Below are positions 1-10,244 of a stretch of DNA of 64,000 bases, piece after piece (positions within the stretch are counted from its first letter, which is position 1; every line of letters begins with the position of its first letter). A model generated the notes under the pieces. That model was not told the origin of the DNA. It saw nothing but the letters and a program-made list of their open reading frames with translations, and made no database searches. The position numbers and the translations under genes are program-made. This DNA comes from Brucella intermedia LMG 3301. Lineage in GTDB: Bacteria; Pseudomonadota; Alphaproteobacteria; Rhizobiales; Rhizobiaceae. The stretch lies in assembly GCF_000182645.1 (NCBI RefSeq), contig NZ_ACQA01000001.1, positions 1,488,001 through 1,552,000 of the forward strand, written 5' to 3'.

Positions 1-3000
1 TTCTCGTCTATCAGCGCCTGCAAGCCTGCTCCATAAGCGCCGGGTTTAGAACCGAAGACACGATAGCCCGCACGGCGCTGCGCTGTCTTTTCATCCGCCC
101 CTTCGGCAACAAGACGCGCCTGCTCAATCCGCATACGCGCTGCGACTGGATTGTCCTCGGCATCTTCGTCGAGAGCGCCGACTGCACGCACGGCCTTGTC
201 GAAGAGCGCAATCTGTTCCGGAAACGCATCGCGGAAGAAACCGGAAATGCGCAGCGTCACATCGACCCGAGGACGGCCAAGCTTTGCAATCGGAATGATT
301 TCATATCCCGTCACCCGGCGTGACGCCATATCCCAGAGCGGCTTGACGCCGATCAGCGCCAAGGCCTGCGCAATGTCATCGCCGCCGGTACGCATATTCG
401 ACGTGCCCCATGCGGTCAGGCCGAAAGACGTCGGCCATTCCCCATGATCCTGTGTGTAGCGGGTGATCAGGAGTTCGGCCGATTTGCGACCAAGTTCCCA
501 TGCCGCCGGAGTGGGAACGGCCCGACTGTCGGTAGAGAAGAAATTGCGACCGGTCGGCAGTACATCGGGGCGACCACGCGTCGGCGCGCCGGAGGGTCCC
601 GGCGGCACAAATCGCCCATCGAGTGCGGCAAGAAACCCGTCTATCTCCGAAGGCCCGCATGAAACGACCCTGGGGCGCAGATGCTCCTCTATGGATTGCA
701 GCACCGCCCGCGTCTGCGACCAGTCTTCGGGGCAGTCCGTTTCACCCGCAACAAAACTCGCGGCCAGCAGTTCGATACGTTCCACCGTATCGCCTGCTAT
801 GCGCCACGTTGCAGGGCTTGCGACGCACAGGAGTTCCTGTTTGGGCCCGGTCCAGGCTTCGGCCATATTGCAATCGAGCGGATCGAATGTTTCGCCAAGT
901 CCACAATCCGCAGCGATTGCCCGCTGGAGACTTTGATCGCCCGGCGCACCACCGAGCGCAACCGGAACACCGCGCGGCACCCGGGCCAGCGCGACCAGAA
1001 GATCAGTCAGTAGCCTGCCTTGAGGTGCAAGTCCGAAAATATGCAGCCCGTCGCGTATCTGCATTTCCTTCAGATCGCAGAGATAGGCATCGAGCTTTTG
1101 CAAAGCCATGTCTTCATCGTCATGATCGTGGATGCCCGCATCCCGATCGAGCCCGATGTCGCGCACGAGATCGAGTATCTGTCCTTTCAGCCCCAGCAGG
1201 CGGCGAGGATCGACACCGGAGGCCTCGTAATATTCGTCCACCAGCGCTTCCAGATCTTTCAGCGGACCATAGCTTTCGGCGCGTGTCAGCGGCGGCGTCA
1301 GATGGTCGATGATGACCGCACCGGCACGACGCTTGGCCTGCGTGCCTTCTCCGGGGTCATTCACGATGAAAGGATAGATATGGGGGGTGGGACCAAACAC
1401 GGCTTCAGGATAACAGTTTTCGGACAGCGCAAGCGCCTTTCCCGGCAGCCATTCTAGATTTCCATGCTTGCCCATATGCACAATGGCATCAATGCCTGCG
1501 ACCTCGCGCAGAAACGCGTAGAAGGCAATATATCCGTGTGGAGGCACCAGATCGGGCGAATGGTATGTCTCTTTCGGATCGATATTGTAGCCGCGCGCGG
1601 GCTGAATACCGACAAAGGTTTCACCCAGCCGCATTAATGGCAATGCGAAAGCGACAAGTTCCTTCGCAAAGTAAGGATCGTTTTCCGGCGCACCCCAGCG
1701 ATCTTCAATCTCTTTCTGAATCGCAATGGGAAGTCTTTTGAAGAAAGCCTTGTATTGATTCAGTGAAATCGTTTCGCGTATCTCTCGCCCGTCACGCGCA
1801 GCATTGGTCGGACCAGCCGTCAGGGCGCGCATCAAAGCATCCCCGTCCACCGGCAGGTCAGAGAGGGAATAGCCGCCATCCGCCATCGCGTGCAGGACTT
1901 CGACCGTCCCGGCTGGCGTATCGAGCCCTACCCCGTTTCCAAGCCGCCCGTCACGGTTCGGATAATTCGCAAGAATAAGCGCAACACGTCTTTCTTCGGG
2001 TGATTTCCGTTTCAACCGCACCCAGTTTGCCGCAAGTCGCGCCACAAAATCCACGCGGTTTTCATGCGGCTCGTGGGCAACGATATTCGCCTCCACTGCC
2101 GCGTCGAACTGTTTGGCCGACTTGAAGGAAACCGCACGTGAAAGCACGCGCCCGTCCACTTCCGGCAAGGCGACATTCATCGCCAGATCGCGCGCCAGCA
2201 GCCCTTGCTGCGACGATTCCCAGACGGACTTCGGCGTACCGGAAAAGATGACTTGGAGCACCATGTTGCCGCGCTTGTCGAGCACGGTCGGCTTGCGCTC
2301 GGCCCCCGGCGAAGAAATCGCAAATCCCGTGGCATTCAATACGATATCCGGCGGACAATCCTCAAACAGACCATCGACAACGGCTGCTGACAATCGATCC
2401 TTGAGGCTTGAGACGAATATCGGAAGCGGGTTGATGCCCCTTGCCTGCAACGATGCGATCAGCGCATCGACGGGCTGCGTCTGTCCGCTTTGCACCAGCG
2501 CCCGGTAAAAGATGATGGCAGCGACAGGTGCTTTTGCGTCGCTCCAGTGCTCGCGGATGCTGTCCAGCGACGATACATGGTCTCCCGGCCACCACAGACC
2601 AGCCTTGAGCAGAGGTGCGGCACTCTCCGGCTTCTCGGAACCTGAAATCAGCGCGGCGCAATATTGAAGAAATGCGCCCGTATTCGCTGCCCCGCCTTCG
2701 ATCAGATACTGCCAGAGTTCATTTCGATCCTGGGCAGAGATGGTCGAAAACCGGTCCAGCCCGTGGTCCGGTTTGTCGTCTCCCGGCAATACGGCAATCT
2801 TGATGCCATGATTGACGGCGCAGGCATGCAGCGCTTCCAGCCCGTAAGGCCAATAGGTCTCACCGCCAATGATGCGCACCACGATAAGGCTCGCATGTCT
2901 GGCCGTACGCTCCACATAGGCATCCACCGACATGGGATGAGTGAGGGTCAGGAAATTGGCCAGCCGCAAACTCGGCAAATCCGGCGCGAGCCTGTGCGCC

Positions 3001-3125
3001 TGCGCCAGACTGGCCAGTTCCGTATCGGCGGCGGAAAGGAACAATATCTCTCCCGGCGTCTGGCCGAGATCGACGGCCTCATTGCCGTCGCTGATTGTTC
3101 CTTTCTGTGCAAGGAGAAGATGCAT
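1..3125 (-). CDS. cobN: Cobaltochelatase large subunit CobN (3' end outside the window)
   Basis: CobN is the large subunit of the ATP-dependent CobNST cobaltochelatase, which inserts cobalt into hydrogenobyrinic acid a,c-diamide in aerobic cobalamin synthesis. The frame starts at ATG 3125 with MHLLLAQKGTISDGNEAV, a typical CobN N-terminus, and stays open to base 3, giving about 1041 codons. The last visible residues read GAGLQALIDE, preceded by FGSKPGAYG, a conserved CobN segment. Family members have roughly 1270 residues, so about 230 C-terminal residues lie left of the window. The start is only 3 nt after the cobW stop, so the two are probably translated together. It is the last visible gene of the riboswitch-led cbtB-cbtA-cobP-cobW-cobN run. 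Confidence 0.93.
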   Translation of the reverse strand, partial: MHLLLAQKGTISDGNEAVDLGQTPGEILFLSAADTELASLAQAHRLAPDLPSLRLANFLTLTHPMSVDAYVERTARHASLIVVRIIGGETYWPYGLEALHACAVNHGIKIAVLPGDDKPDHGLDRFSTISAQDRNELWQYLIEGGAANTGAFLQYCAALISGSEKPESAAPLLKAGLWWPGDHVSSLDSIREHWSDAKAPVAAIIFYRALVQSGQTQPVDALIASLQARGINPLPIFVSSLKDRLSAAVVDGLFEDCPPDIVLNATGFAISSPGAERKPTVLDKRGNMVLQVIFSGTPKSVWESSQQGLLARDLAMNVALPEVDGRVLSRAVSFKSAKQFDAAVEANIVAHEPHENRVDFVARLAANWVRLKRKSPEERRVALILANYPNRDGRLGNGVGLDTPAGTVEVLHAMADGGYSLSDLPVDGDALMRALTAGPTNAARDGREIRETISLNQYKAFFKRLPIAIQKEIEDRWGAPENDPYFAKELVAFALPLMRLGETFVGIQPARGYNIDPKETYHSPDLVPPHGYIAFYAFLREVAGIDAIVHMGKHGNLEWLPGKALALSENCYPEAVFGPTPHIYPFIVNDPGEGTQAKRRAGAVIIDHLTPPLTRAESYGPLKDLEALVDEYYEASGVDPRRLLGLKGQILDLVRDIGLDRDAGIHDHDDEDMALQKLDAYLCDLKEMQIRDGLHIFGLAPQGRLLTDLLVALARVPRGVPVALGGAPGDQSLQRAIAADCGLGETFDPLDCNMAEAWTGPKQELLCVASPATWRIAGDTVERIELLAASFVAGETDCPEDWSQTRAVLQSIEEHLRPRVVSCGPSEIDGFLAALDGRFVPPGPSGAPTRGRPDVLPTGRNFFSTDSRAVPTPAAWELGRKSAELLITRYTQDHGEWPTSFGLTAWGTSNMRTGGDDIAQALALIGVKPLWDMASRRVTGYEIIPIAKLGRPRVDVTLRISGFFRDAFPEQIALFDKAVRAVGALDEDAEDNPVAARMRIEQARLVAEGADEKTAQRRAGYRVFGSKPGAYGAGLQALIDE

Positions 3126-3128
3126 CGG

Positions 3129-4178
3129 TCAGCCGGCGTCTTTCACTGCCTTGGCGATGGCCGCCTCATCAATGTCATGCAACCCGATCACGACCAGTCG
3201 CGTGGAGCGCGCCTCATCCTTGCCCCATGGACGGTCGAAATAATGCTCGATGCGCGGGCCGACTGCTTGCACAACCAGACGCATCGGTTTGCCCGGCACA
3301 TCGACAAAGCCCTTCAGACGAAGAATGTCATGTTCCGCGATAACCGCTTTCAGCTTATCCGCAAATAGCTTGGGATCAGCGACAGAACCCGCTTCAACCA
3401 CAAAACTCTCGAATTCGTCGTGATCGTGCTCGTGTCCATCTGCATGATGGATTTCATGGTGAGACTTGCGGTTGGCGATATCGTCTTCAGTGCCGACACC
3501 AAGACCGAGCAGAACATCGGCGCCAAGCTTGCCGAAGCTCGCAGGAACCATATTCACGCGGCGGGGCGAACGCTCGGCGACATCGGCCTTGACGCCTTCC
3601 AGTCTTGATGAATCGATCAGATCGGCCTTGTTGAGAACGATAAGGTCGGCTGCATGAATCTGATCCTCAAAAAGTTCCTCCAAGGGGCTTTCATGATCAA
3701 GGGATTCGTCCGCTGCCCGCTGGGCATCAACCTTGTCGTGGTCATCAGCGAAACGACCTTCGGCAACAGCTGCGGCATCGATCACCGTCACCACGCCATC
3801 GACAGTCACCTGCGTCTTGATCTCCGGCCAGTTGAAAGCCGCGACCAGCGGCTGCGGCAAGGCAAGGCCGGAGGTTTCGATCACGATATGATCGGGGCGA
3901 TCAGCGCGATCCAGAAGCTTGGTCATGGTCGGGATGAAATCATCGGCAACAGTGCAGCAGATGCAGCCATTGTTGAGCTCGATCACATCTTCCTCGCGAC
4001 AGGTCTCGATACCGCAGCCTTTCAGAATACCGCCATCGACCCCGAGATCACCGAACTCATTGATGATCAATGCAATGCGTTTTCCGTTGGCGTTTTCCAG
4101 CAGGTTGCGGATCATCGTCGTTTTGCCCGACCCAAGAAAACCCGTGATAACAGTTGCGGGAATTTTCTGTCCCTGCAT
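3129..4178 (-). CDS. cobW: CobW, G3E-family GTPase of cobalt/cobalamin metabolism
   Basis: 349 residues. CobW is a P-loop metal-chaperone GTPase thought to deliver cobalt to the CobN chelatase. The Walker A motif GFLGSGKT is at residues 13-20, the family metal-binding CxCC motif (CICC) at 72-75, and an NKAD guanine-specificity motif near 185. A histidine- and acid-rich linker (HHEIHHADGHEHDHDE) near residue 240 separates the GTPase from the C-terminal CobW_C domain. The start is supported by an AAGGGA ribosome-binding site. The gene lies 4 nt after cobP and 3 nt before cobN. Relatives of the same family handle zinc, but the position beside cobN favours cobalt. Confidence 0.93.
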   Translation of the reverse strand: MQGQKIPATVITGFLGSGKTTMIRNLLENANGKRIALIINEFGDLGVDGGILKGCGIETCREEDVIELNNGCICCTVADDFIPTMTKLLDRADRPDHIVIETSGLALPQPLVAAFNWPEIKTQVTVDGVVTVIDAAAVAEGRFADDHDKVDAQRAADESLDHESPLEELFEDQIHAADLIVLNKADLIDSSRLEGVKADVAERSPRRVNMVPASFGKLGADVLLGLGVGTEDDIANRKSHHEIHHADGHEHDHDEFESFVVEAGSVADPKLFADKLKAVIAEHDILRLKGFVDVPGKPMRLVVQAVGPRIEHYFDRPWGKDEARSTRLVVIGLHDIDEAAIAKAVKDAG

Positions 4179-4182
4179 TGAT

Positions 4183-4704
4183 TTATCCCTTCATCTTCAG
4201 CGGCAACCCTGCCGCTATCAAATAAACTTCATCCGCAACCGCGGCCACTGCCTGATGCAGAAAGCCTGCGTGGTCGCGAAATTCCCGTGCCATGCGATTT
4301 TCCGGCACGATTCCAAACCCAACTTCGTTCGAAACAAAAACCACAGACCCCGCGAGGTTAGGCAGCATGGCGACAAGTCCTGCCGTCTCTGCCGCTATGT
4401 CGCGCTCGGCCATCATCAGATTGGTCAGCCACAGGGTCAGGCAATCGACCAGCACGAACCGGTCTACGGCAACATGCAGCGTGAGTGCACTGACGAGATC
4501 GAGCGGCTCTTCTACTGTCTGCCAGTCGGATCCACGTCGGTCCCGATGAATGGCAATGCGGTTTTCCATTTCGTCGTCGAAGGCGCGCCCTGTTGCAAGA
4601 TAGAGCGGCTGCAGCCCCGAGGACTGCGCCATTTTCTCGGCATAGGACGACTTACCCGAACGGGCTCCGCCAAGGACCAGAACCGATTTTCCCGGCGAAG
4701 CCAT
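4183..4704 (-). CDS. cobP: Bifunctional adenosylcobinamide kinase / adenosylcobinamide-phosphate guanylyltransferase
   Basis: 173 residues, the usual CobP/CobU length. The enzyme phosphorylates adenosylcobinamide and then transfers GMP to form AdoCbi-GDP in nucleotide-loop assembly. The P-loop GGARSGKS is at residues 12-19, and HRDRRG and a [12 protein letters not shown] segment typical of the family follow. It sits between cbtA (5 nt upstream) and cobW (4 nt downstream), in the middle of a tightly spaced cobalamin operon. Confidence 0.93.
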   Translation of the reverse strand: MASPGKSVLVLGGARSGKSSYAEKMAQSSGLQPLYLATGRAFDDEMENRIAIHRDRRGSDWQTVEEPLDLVSALTLHVAVDRFVLVDCLTLWLTNLMMAERDIAAETAGLVAMLPNLAGSVVFVSNEVGFGIVPENRMAREFRDHAGFLHQAVAAVADEVYLIAAGLPLKMKG

Positions 4705-4709
4705 TTTCG

Positions 4710-5417
4710 TCAGCCCTCAATCTCGGACGATGCATAATGCTGGATGAACCCGCCGAGCGCGAGGCCGATCACCGCCCACATGAACAAGTTGGTCGCCAGC
4801 GAGGCGACCGCATATTGCGACGCAAGCAGCGCGGGAACGGGAGACGAGATATCTTCCGGATGCGGTGCTCCATAGAGCTGTGGCGCAGCGATCAGAACCA
4901 GCCCCAGGATTTTCGCCCAAATTTCCTGACGCAACACGACGAGATATATACCGAGACCGCTCAGCACCACGGCAGCAATCCACCAGAGCTGCCGCTCTGC
5001 CAGATCGGCCGCAGGCATTGCCGGCAACTCCGGCGAGAGCCCCAACGCAGGCAGAAATGCCACCGCGAAGAAGCCTGCAACGCCCCAATAAATGCCATTC
5101 TGCACGGTAATACGACGTCCGAGCAGCAACGCCACGCCGCCAAGCAGCAGGGCAAAGCCAGCCCCCGCAACAAGATTGGCAAGGATCGTGTTACCCAATC
5201 GTCCGAACGGCAGTTCGGCACCTTCCTCTTCGGCATCTAAGGTAACAGCGCCATGATCATGCGGTGCGGCCTCGCCGTGGCTATGGCCACCACCAGTTCC
5301 TTCGAAAGTTTCAGCCTGCAGGATCAAAGGCACTGTTTTCAGATACATGGCAGGCGTAACCAGCAACCCGGCCAGAAGACCGGCGGCGAGCGTCGCCAGC
5401 AAATAACGGATCAACAT
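4710..5417 (-). CDS. cbtA: CbtA, predicted cobalt transporter membrane subunit
   Basis: 235 residues from ATG 5417, chosen because GGGGA lies 6 nt upstream; an upstream TTG at 5435 is less likely. About five hydrophobic helices are visible, with a histidine-rich loop ([15 protein letters not shown]) after the first. CbtA/CbtB is a predicted cobalt uptake pair that is repeatedly found under cobalamin riboswitches; the transport function is inferred rather than biochemically proven. cbtB lies immediately upstream, and cobP follows after 5 nt. Confidence 0.9.
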   Translation of the reverse strand: MLIRYLLATLAAGLLAGLLVTPAMYLKTVPLILQAETFEGTGGGHSHGEAAPHDHGAVTLDAEEEGAELPFGRLGNTILANLVAGAGFALLLGGVALLLGRRITVQNGIYWGVAGFFAVAFLPALGLSPELPAMPAADLAERQLWWIAAVVLSGLGIYLVVLRQEIWAKILGLVLIAAPQLYGAPHPEDISSPVPALLASQYAVASLATNLFMWAVIGLALGGFIQHYASSEIEG

Positions 5418-5501
5418 TTCTGTCCCCAATAGCAATTCCGCGCTGATGGCCGTCCACCATCAAGCTTTGCTCAACTTCAATTCTGACAGCTATTCGACTG
5501 C

Positions 5502-5690
5502 TCAGTGGCAGGGAAAACCATAGGAATGGCGCGTATCGTGTGCCGAATCGTGCAGCGTATCGGAATGGGCAAGCCCTACGCCGTAAATCAGGAACGCGCC
5601 AAGAAGCAGCGAAACAACAGCCGTGCCCAGACGGGCAGCGAGCGGCATTGCGAGTGTGCTGGAAACAGAATTCTGAGTACGTGCAGCCAT
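5502..5690 (-). CDS. cbtB: CbtB, small predicted cobalt transporter subunit
   Basis: 62 residues with one transmembrane helix (about residues 18-40), followed by a C-terminal histidine-rich tail (HSDTLHDSAHDTRHSYGFPCH). That tail is the hallmark of CbtB and is assumed to bind the metal. A strong GGAGG lies upstream of ATG 5690. It is the first gene after the cobalamin riboswitch, about 60 nt from the aptamer, so ligand binding probably acts on its translation start. It works with CbtA. Confidence 0.92.
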   Translation of the reverse strand: MAARTQNSVSSTLAMPLAARLGTAVVSLLLGAFLIYGVGLAHSDTLHDSAHDTRHSYGFPCH

Positions 5691-5751
5691 GACAACCTCC
5701 GTGCAGGCAGCAGGGAAAAACCTCCCATGGGGTGCGGGCTCAATGCCTCAC

Positions 5752-5948
5752 GCAACAGGCAGGTCTCCTGGCTCACGGGTCGCGGGGATTGAAGCTACCT
5801 TCCCAGAGGCCTTTTGCCTCCAGTGGTTACCGGTTATCCGGTTTGCCTCATCCCTCTCCGCTCTACAGTCGCGGGGTCGGCTGCGATAAAGACGCCCGGA
5901 TTGGGTCCGTCCGTCGCATTCCCTTTTTGGTATCGCCGGGTTTCGTCC
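5752..5948 (-). promoter_or_regulatory. Cobalamin riboswitch upstream of cbtB
   Basis: Read on the minus strand, the segment contains the conserved core blocks AGCCGACCCCGCGACTGTA, the B12-box-like AACCACTGGAGG, and the 3' block AGCCAGGAGACCTGCC. These occur in the order and spacing of the AdoCbl riboswitch. It sits between cobQ (stop 6025) and cbtB (start 5690), so it controls the cobalt-transport and late cobalamin genes and could also stop read-through from cobQ. No strong intrinsic terminator follows, which favours translational control. Confidence 0.92.
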
Positions 5949-6024
5949 CGACAAAAACCTATTGCATGGTTTGATATTAGGCTTTCGCCCCACCGGCGTC
6001 AATCGCGGCAGAATATCTGCAATC

Positions 6025-7476
6025 TCATTTCAAATTAAACAACGCGTCGATATTGAGACATTCTTCCAGTCCTTCGGCCAGCTCATTCAATGCATCTTCG
6101 ACGCCGACGCGATAGTTTACCGAACTGCTTCGCACACCAAGCCTCTCCAGAAATTTTCGCCGAAATTCGTCCGCATTGAAAACACCATGGAGATAGGTTC
6201 CCATAATCCGGCCATCCAGCGATATCGCGCCATCGTGATGCTCAGCTAACCGGGCGAAAGGCCGCGCCATATCCGGTCCGGTCGTGCGACCGATATGGAT
6301 TTCGTAGCCCTCCAGCGGTACATTGTGCAGACAAGAAGTCGCTTGCACATTGCGGACCACTTTTTCAGGCGCCATCACCGTTTCTATATCGAGAAATCCG
6401 AGGCCATCGATGTCGCGCACATGCCCTTCGATACCAGCAGGATCGCTGATGTGGCGACCAAGCATCTGAAATCCACCACAGATACCCAGCACGTGACCAC
6501 CCCGTCTCACATGGGCGGACAACTGCCGATCCCAGCCATTGTCCCGAAGCGCCATCAGATCAGCTATCGTAGACTTGGTTCCGGGCAGAATGACGAGACC
6601 CGCATTGGCGGGAATACTCGAACCGAGCGGCACCATGACCACTTCCACATCCGGCTCAGCTTTCAGCGGATCGAGGTCATCGAAATTCGCGATGCGCGGC
6701 AACATCGGCACCGCGACCACAAGCGCCTTCTTGTGCCCGGCCACAGCACGTTCAAGAACAACCGAGTCCTCGGCAGGCAATCGCGACACTGCTTTCAGCC
6801 AAGGCACCAGCCCAAATGAACGCCAGCCGGTAAACCTGGTAATCGCGGCCAGCCCGTCATCAAAAAGCGAAATATCGCCCCGGAACTTGTTTATCAGGAA
6901 CCCGCGAACCATCGCGCGATCCTGTTCGGAAAGAATGGTGTGCGTCCCTACAAGAGAAGCGATCACTCCGCCCCTGTCTATATCGCCGACGAGAACGACC
7001 GGAACATCGGCCTGCGTAGCGAATCCCATATTGGCGATATCACCAGCACGCAGATTGATCTCGGCAGGTGATCCAGCCCCCTCCACCAGCACAAGGTCTG
7101 CGCCTTCGCTGACATGAGCGAATGATTCCATGACCGCTGCCATGAGCTGCGGTTTCAATTCCTGATAATAGCGCCCGCGCGCCTCGCCTCGCACCTGCCC
7201 CTGTACGACGACCTGGCTGCCCATGTCGGTCTGCGGCTTCAGGAGCACCGGGTTCATATGGACGGACGACGGTACTCCGCAAGCCAGAGCCTGCAGCCAC
7301 TGCGCCCTGCCGATTTCTCCGCCATCATCGCTGACTGCCGCATTGTTGGACATGTTCTGCGGCTTGAACGGTCTGACTTTGAGACCGCGATTGCGTGCAA
7401 CGCGGCATAATCCGGCAACAAGAACACTTTTGCCGACGTCCGAACCCGTACCTTGAAACATGATTGCGCGTGCCAT
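6025..7476 (-). CDS. cobQ: Cobyric acid synthase (CobQ)
   Basis: 483 residues. The enzyme amidates adenosylcobyrinic acid a,c-diamide at four side chains, using glutamine and ATP. The N-terminal ATP-binding motif GTGSDVGKS is at residues 9-17, followed by [12 protein letters not shown]. The C-terminal glutaminase domain shows the nucleophile segment [10 protein letters not shown] near residue 330 and the histidine segment GTYLHGVF near 430. No clear Shine-Dalgarno sequence precedes ATG 7476. It is upstream of the riboswitch on the same strand and therefore has its own promoter. It is divergent from the acyl-CoA dehydrogenase gene. Confidence 0.95.
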   Translation of the reverse strand: MARAIMFQGTGSDVGKSVLVAGLCRVARNRGLKVRPFKPQNMSNNAAVSDDGGEIGRAQWLQALACGVPSSVHMNPVLLKPQTDMGSQVVVQGQVRGEARGRYYQELKPQLMAAVMESFAHVSEGADLVLVEGAGSPAEINLRAGDIANMGFATQADVPVVLVGDIDRGGVIASLVGTHTILSEQDRAMVRGFLINKFRGDISLFDDGLAAITRFTGWRSFGLVPWLKAVSRLPAEDSVVLERAVAGHKKALVVAVPMLPRIANFDDLDPLKAEPDVEVVMVPLGSSIPANAGLVILPGTKSTIADLMALRDNGWDRQLSAHVRRGGHVLGICGGFQMLGRHISDPAGIEGHVRDIDGLGFLDIETVMAPEKVVRNVQATSCLHNVPLEGYEIHIGRTTGPDMARPFARLAEHHDGAISLDGRIMGTYLHGVFNADEFRRKFLERLGVRSSSVNYRVGVEDALNELAEGLEECLNIDALFNLK

Positions 7477-7657
7477 GGAAAGGTGCGTAGCTTAAACTCG
7501 AGGCGCTGGCAACGGCATGCCGTTCGGCCACCTTCTATGCAAAAATGCGCATCAGTTTATTACAAATGTGAGCAACATTATTCCAATGGAGCGTTGGCAG
7601 CCTCACCCGGTTATGATCTAGTTCGGCGGAGGGGTACGGTGCTACAGGGAGGAAACC

Positions 7658-8815
7658 ATGGATGCTGCCGACCAGAATCAGTTCGAACTGAACGAAGATC
7701 AGCTTGCCATTCAGGATATGGCGCGAGCCTTCGCCAGTGATCGTGTCGCGCCGCATGCATTGCAGTGGGATCGTGACAAGCATTTCCCCGTCGATATATT
7801 GCAAGAGACGGGACCGCTCGGCATGGGCGGCATTTATGTGCGTGAAGATGTAGGTGGCTCGGCGTTGAAACGGCTCGACGCGGTGCTCATTTTCGAAGCG
7901 CTGGCAACCGCATGTCCTTCATTCTCGGCCTTCGTCTCCATCCACAACATGGCCGCATGGATGATCGACACTTTCGGAAACGAAGAACAGCGGCAACGCT
8001 TTCTGCCGAAGCTCACGTCGATGGAATCGCTTGCGAGCTATTGCCTGACAGAGCCCGGATCAGGTTCGGATGCTGCAGCGCTCAGAACACGCGCCACGCG
8101 CGATGGTGACCATTATATTCTCAACGGCTCCAAGCAGTTCATTTCTGGTGCTGGCGCAACAGATATCTATGTGACAATGGTGCGTACCGGCGAGGACGGT
8201 CCCAAGGGAATTTCCACCATCGTTGTGCCAAAAGATGCACCCGGCCTTTCTTTCGGCGCCAATGAATTCAAGATGGGTTGGAATGCGCAGCCGACGAGAA
8301 CCGTCATTTTCGATAATTGCCGCGTTCCGGTTGAAAATCTTCTAGGTGAGGAAGGAACCGGTTTCCGCATCGCAATGGCAGGGCTTGATGGGGGGCGGCT
8401 CAACATCGCTGCCTGCTCGCTCGGTGGCGCACAGTCAGCGCTCGACAAGTCGCTGGAACATTGCAGCCAGCGCAAGGCATTCGGCCAGACGATTGACCGA
8501 TTTCAGGCGCTGCAATTCCGTCTGGCCGACATGGAAACCGAACTCTCGGCCTCGCGTCTTCTTCTCTATGCCGCAGCCAGCAAGCTTGATCGTAAAACCC
8601 ATGACGCAGGAAAATGGTCCGCGATGGCCAAACGCTTCGTCACGGACACGGGGTTTGATGTAGCAAACGAAGCGCTCCAGCTTTTCGGCGGCTACGGCTA
8701 TCTTCATGAATACGGGATCGAAAAGCTTGTCCGTGATTTGCGCGTGCACCAGATTCTCGAAGGCACGAACGAAATCATGCGCGTCATCATTGCACGCCAG
8801 ATGATCGGGCGCTGA
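7658..8815 (+). CDS. Acyl-CoA dehydrogenase, isobutyryl-CoA dehydrogenase type
   Basis: 385 residues, FAD-dependent, oxidising a short branched acyl-CoA to the 2-enoyl-CoA. The FAD/substrate segment CLTEPGSGSDAAA is near residue 130. The catalytic glutamate is in EGTNEIMR (E368), the position used by the short-chain/isobutyryl family rather than by isovaleryl-CoA dehydrogenase. GGGAGG precedes ATG 7658. The next gene, 33 nt downstream, is 3-hydroxyisobutyrate dehydrogenase, which places the pair in valine degradation. Exact substrate preference is inferred from this neighbour and from overall resemblance to ACAD8. Confidence 0.88.
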   Translation: MDAADQNQFELNEDQLAIQDMARAFASDRVAPHALQWDRDKHFPVDILQETGPLGMGGIYVREDVGGSALKRLDAVLIFEALATACPSFSAFVSIHNMAAWMIDTFGNEEQRQRFLPKLTSMESLASYCLTEPGSGSDAAALRTRATRDGDHYILNGSKQFISGAGATDIYVTMVRTGEDGPKGISTIVVPKDAPGLSFGANEFKMGWNAQPTRTVIFDNCRVPVENLLGEEGTGFRIAMAGLDGGRLNIAACSLGGAQSALDKSLEHCSQRKAFGQTIDRFQALQFRLADMETELSASRLLLYAAASKLDRKTHDAGKWSAMAKRFVTDTGFDVANEALQLFGGYGYLHEYGIEKLVRDLRVHQILEGTNEIMRVIIARQMIGR

Positions 8816-8848
8816 CTGAATTAATAATCGCCAAGGGAGGAGTTCATT

Positions 8849-9739
8849 ATGGCCAAAATAGCATTTATCGGCCTTGGCAATATGGGCGGGCCAATGGCCG
8901 CAAACCTCGTGAAAGCCGGTCACACCGTGCGCGGTTTCGACCTTTTGCCGCAACATCTTGATGAAGCAAGGAAAAACGGTCTCTCGGTCGCCTCGAGCGC
9001 CCAGGACGCAGTTGCTGACGTGGACGTGGTGATCACCATGTTGCCGGCGGGAAAGCATGTTCTCGCCGTCTATGAAGACATTGCACCAACGGCGCGCAAA
9101 GATTCACTTTTCATCGACTGTTCGACAATCGATGTGGATTCGGCGCGCAAGGCACATGAACTGGCCGCAAGCCACGGACATCTTTCCATCGATGCGCCGG
9201 TTTCCGGCGGCACCGGGGGCGCTTCCGCAGGCACATTGACTTTCATGGCTGGCGGAAGCGACGAGGCGTTCAGGCGCGGCGAACCGATCCTACAGCCCAT
9301 GGCCGGAAAAATCGTGCATTGTGGTGGCGATGGCGCGGGACAGGCCGCAAAAATATGCAATAATATGATACTCGGCATATCGATGATCGGTGTCAGCGAA
9401 GCCTTTGTTCTTGCGGAAAAGCTGGGGCTTTCACATCAGGCCCTCTTCGACGTGGCTTCGACCTCATCGGGGCAATGCTGGTCGCTGACGACCTATTGTC
9501 CTGTTCCCGGCCCCGTTCCTACGTCGCCTGCCAATCGAGACTATAAACCCGGCTTTGCCGCAGCCCTGATGCTGAAAGACCTCAAGCTCTCTCAGGAAGC
9601 CGCTCAAAGCGCTGGCGCTGAAACGCCGCTTGGAGCACATGCGCAGGAACTCTACGGTCTCTTCGCCAGCGAGGGCCACGGCGGCGAAGACTTTTCAGGC
9701 ATCATCAATTATCTGCGCGCTAAATCTGGAGCAAGGTAA
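8849..9739 (+). CDS. mmsB: 3-hydroxyisobutyrate dehydrogenase
   Basis: 296 residues. It oxidises 3-hydroxyisobutyrate to methylmalonate semialdehyde with NAD+ in valine degradation. The Rossmann motif GLGNMGGPMA is at residues 8-17, the substrate motif DAPVSGGTGGASAGTL follows near 115, and the catalytic lysine lies in GAGQAAKICNNM near 170. GGGAGG lies before ATG 8849. It is co-transcribed with the acyl-CoA dehydrogenase; the intervening steps (enoyl-CoA hydratase, 3-hydroxyisobutyryl-CoA hydrolase, mmsA) are not in this window. Confidence 0.93.
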   Translation: MAKIAFIGLGNMGGPMAANLVKAGHTVRGFDLLPQHLDEARKNGLSVASSAQDAVADVDVVITMLPAGKHVLAVYEDIAPTARKDSLFIDCSTIDVDSARKAHELAASHGHLSIDAPVSGGTGGASAGTLTFMAGGSDEAFRRGEPILQPMAGKIVHCGGDGAGQAAKICNNMILGISMIGVSEAFVLAEKLGLSHQALFDVASTSSGQCWSLTTYCPVPGPVPTSPANRDYKPGFAAALMLKDLKLSQEAAQSAGAETPLGAHAQELYGLFASEGHGGEDFSGIINYLRAKSGAR

Positions 9740-9749
9740 ACAAATCCCC

Positions 9750-9771
9750 ATGCAAAAAACTTGCATTGTTT
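9750..9771 (+). terminator. Probable terminator after mmsB
   Basis: A small hairpin, atgcaa-aaaac-ttgcat, followed by tgttt lies 10 nt after the mmsB stop codon. The stem is only 6 bp, so the call is tentative. Confidence 0.45.
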
Positions 9772-10244
9772 AGATTTGCTTAAGTGTCTGATAACCGTAC
9801 GGTAACGATGTTGAGCTAGAAAGGAGCAAGAGGCGGTTCACACCGGCTCGACGCTCCGGATCTGGTACTGCGTACCGGAGCTCAGTATATCCCGCCAGTG
9901 TATTGTTCGGCGGAGATGCCATGCGTAATTGGCAAAACCGTGCACCTTTGGCAGCGCGGTTTTTGCCGTTCCTGGCCTGAAAATACTGCCGTATCAGCAC
10001 TAGGCTCAGGAACTGTTAATTTGACGGAAATGGTGTGAGGCTCGCAGCTTTTGTCATTTCCATTGCTGGTCTCCATTAAATTGTTGGGTCGTGAGCCTAG
10101 ACCTCTTGCCCCCACGTGATTGCCCAATTACACGCCTTTGTTACAAAGCTTTTTGAGCCGTCCGATTGAAATCCGGACATAATCCTGTGAAATGCAGTGT
10201 GCCTCCACTGGCGCGCCTGCACAGGCCATATTTTATTCGGGGCA
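9772..10244. other. Intergenic stretch without a recognisable gene
   Basis: No reading frame here looks coding on either strand. Two foldable spots are visible: ctccgg...ccggag around 9853-9882, and an imperfect long hairpin ggcaaaaccg (9931-9940) with cggtttttgcc (9957-9967). The promoter of the following glycosyltransferase gene should lie in the last 150 bases. Confidence 0.5.

Noticed and set aside
9770..10000. Minus-strand frame of 76 codons in the gap after mmsB
   Set aside because: No ribosome-binding site or recognisable sequence, and it covers inverted repeats typical of non-coding DNA.
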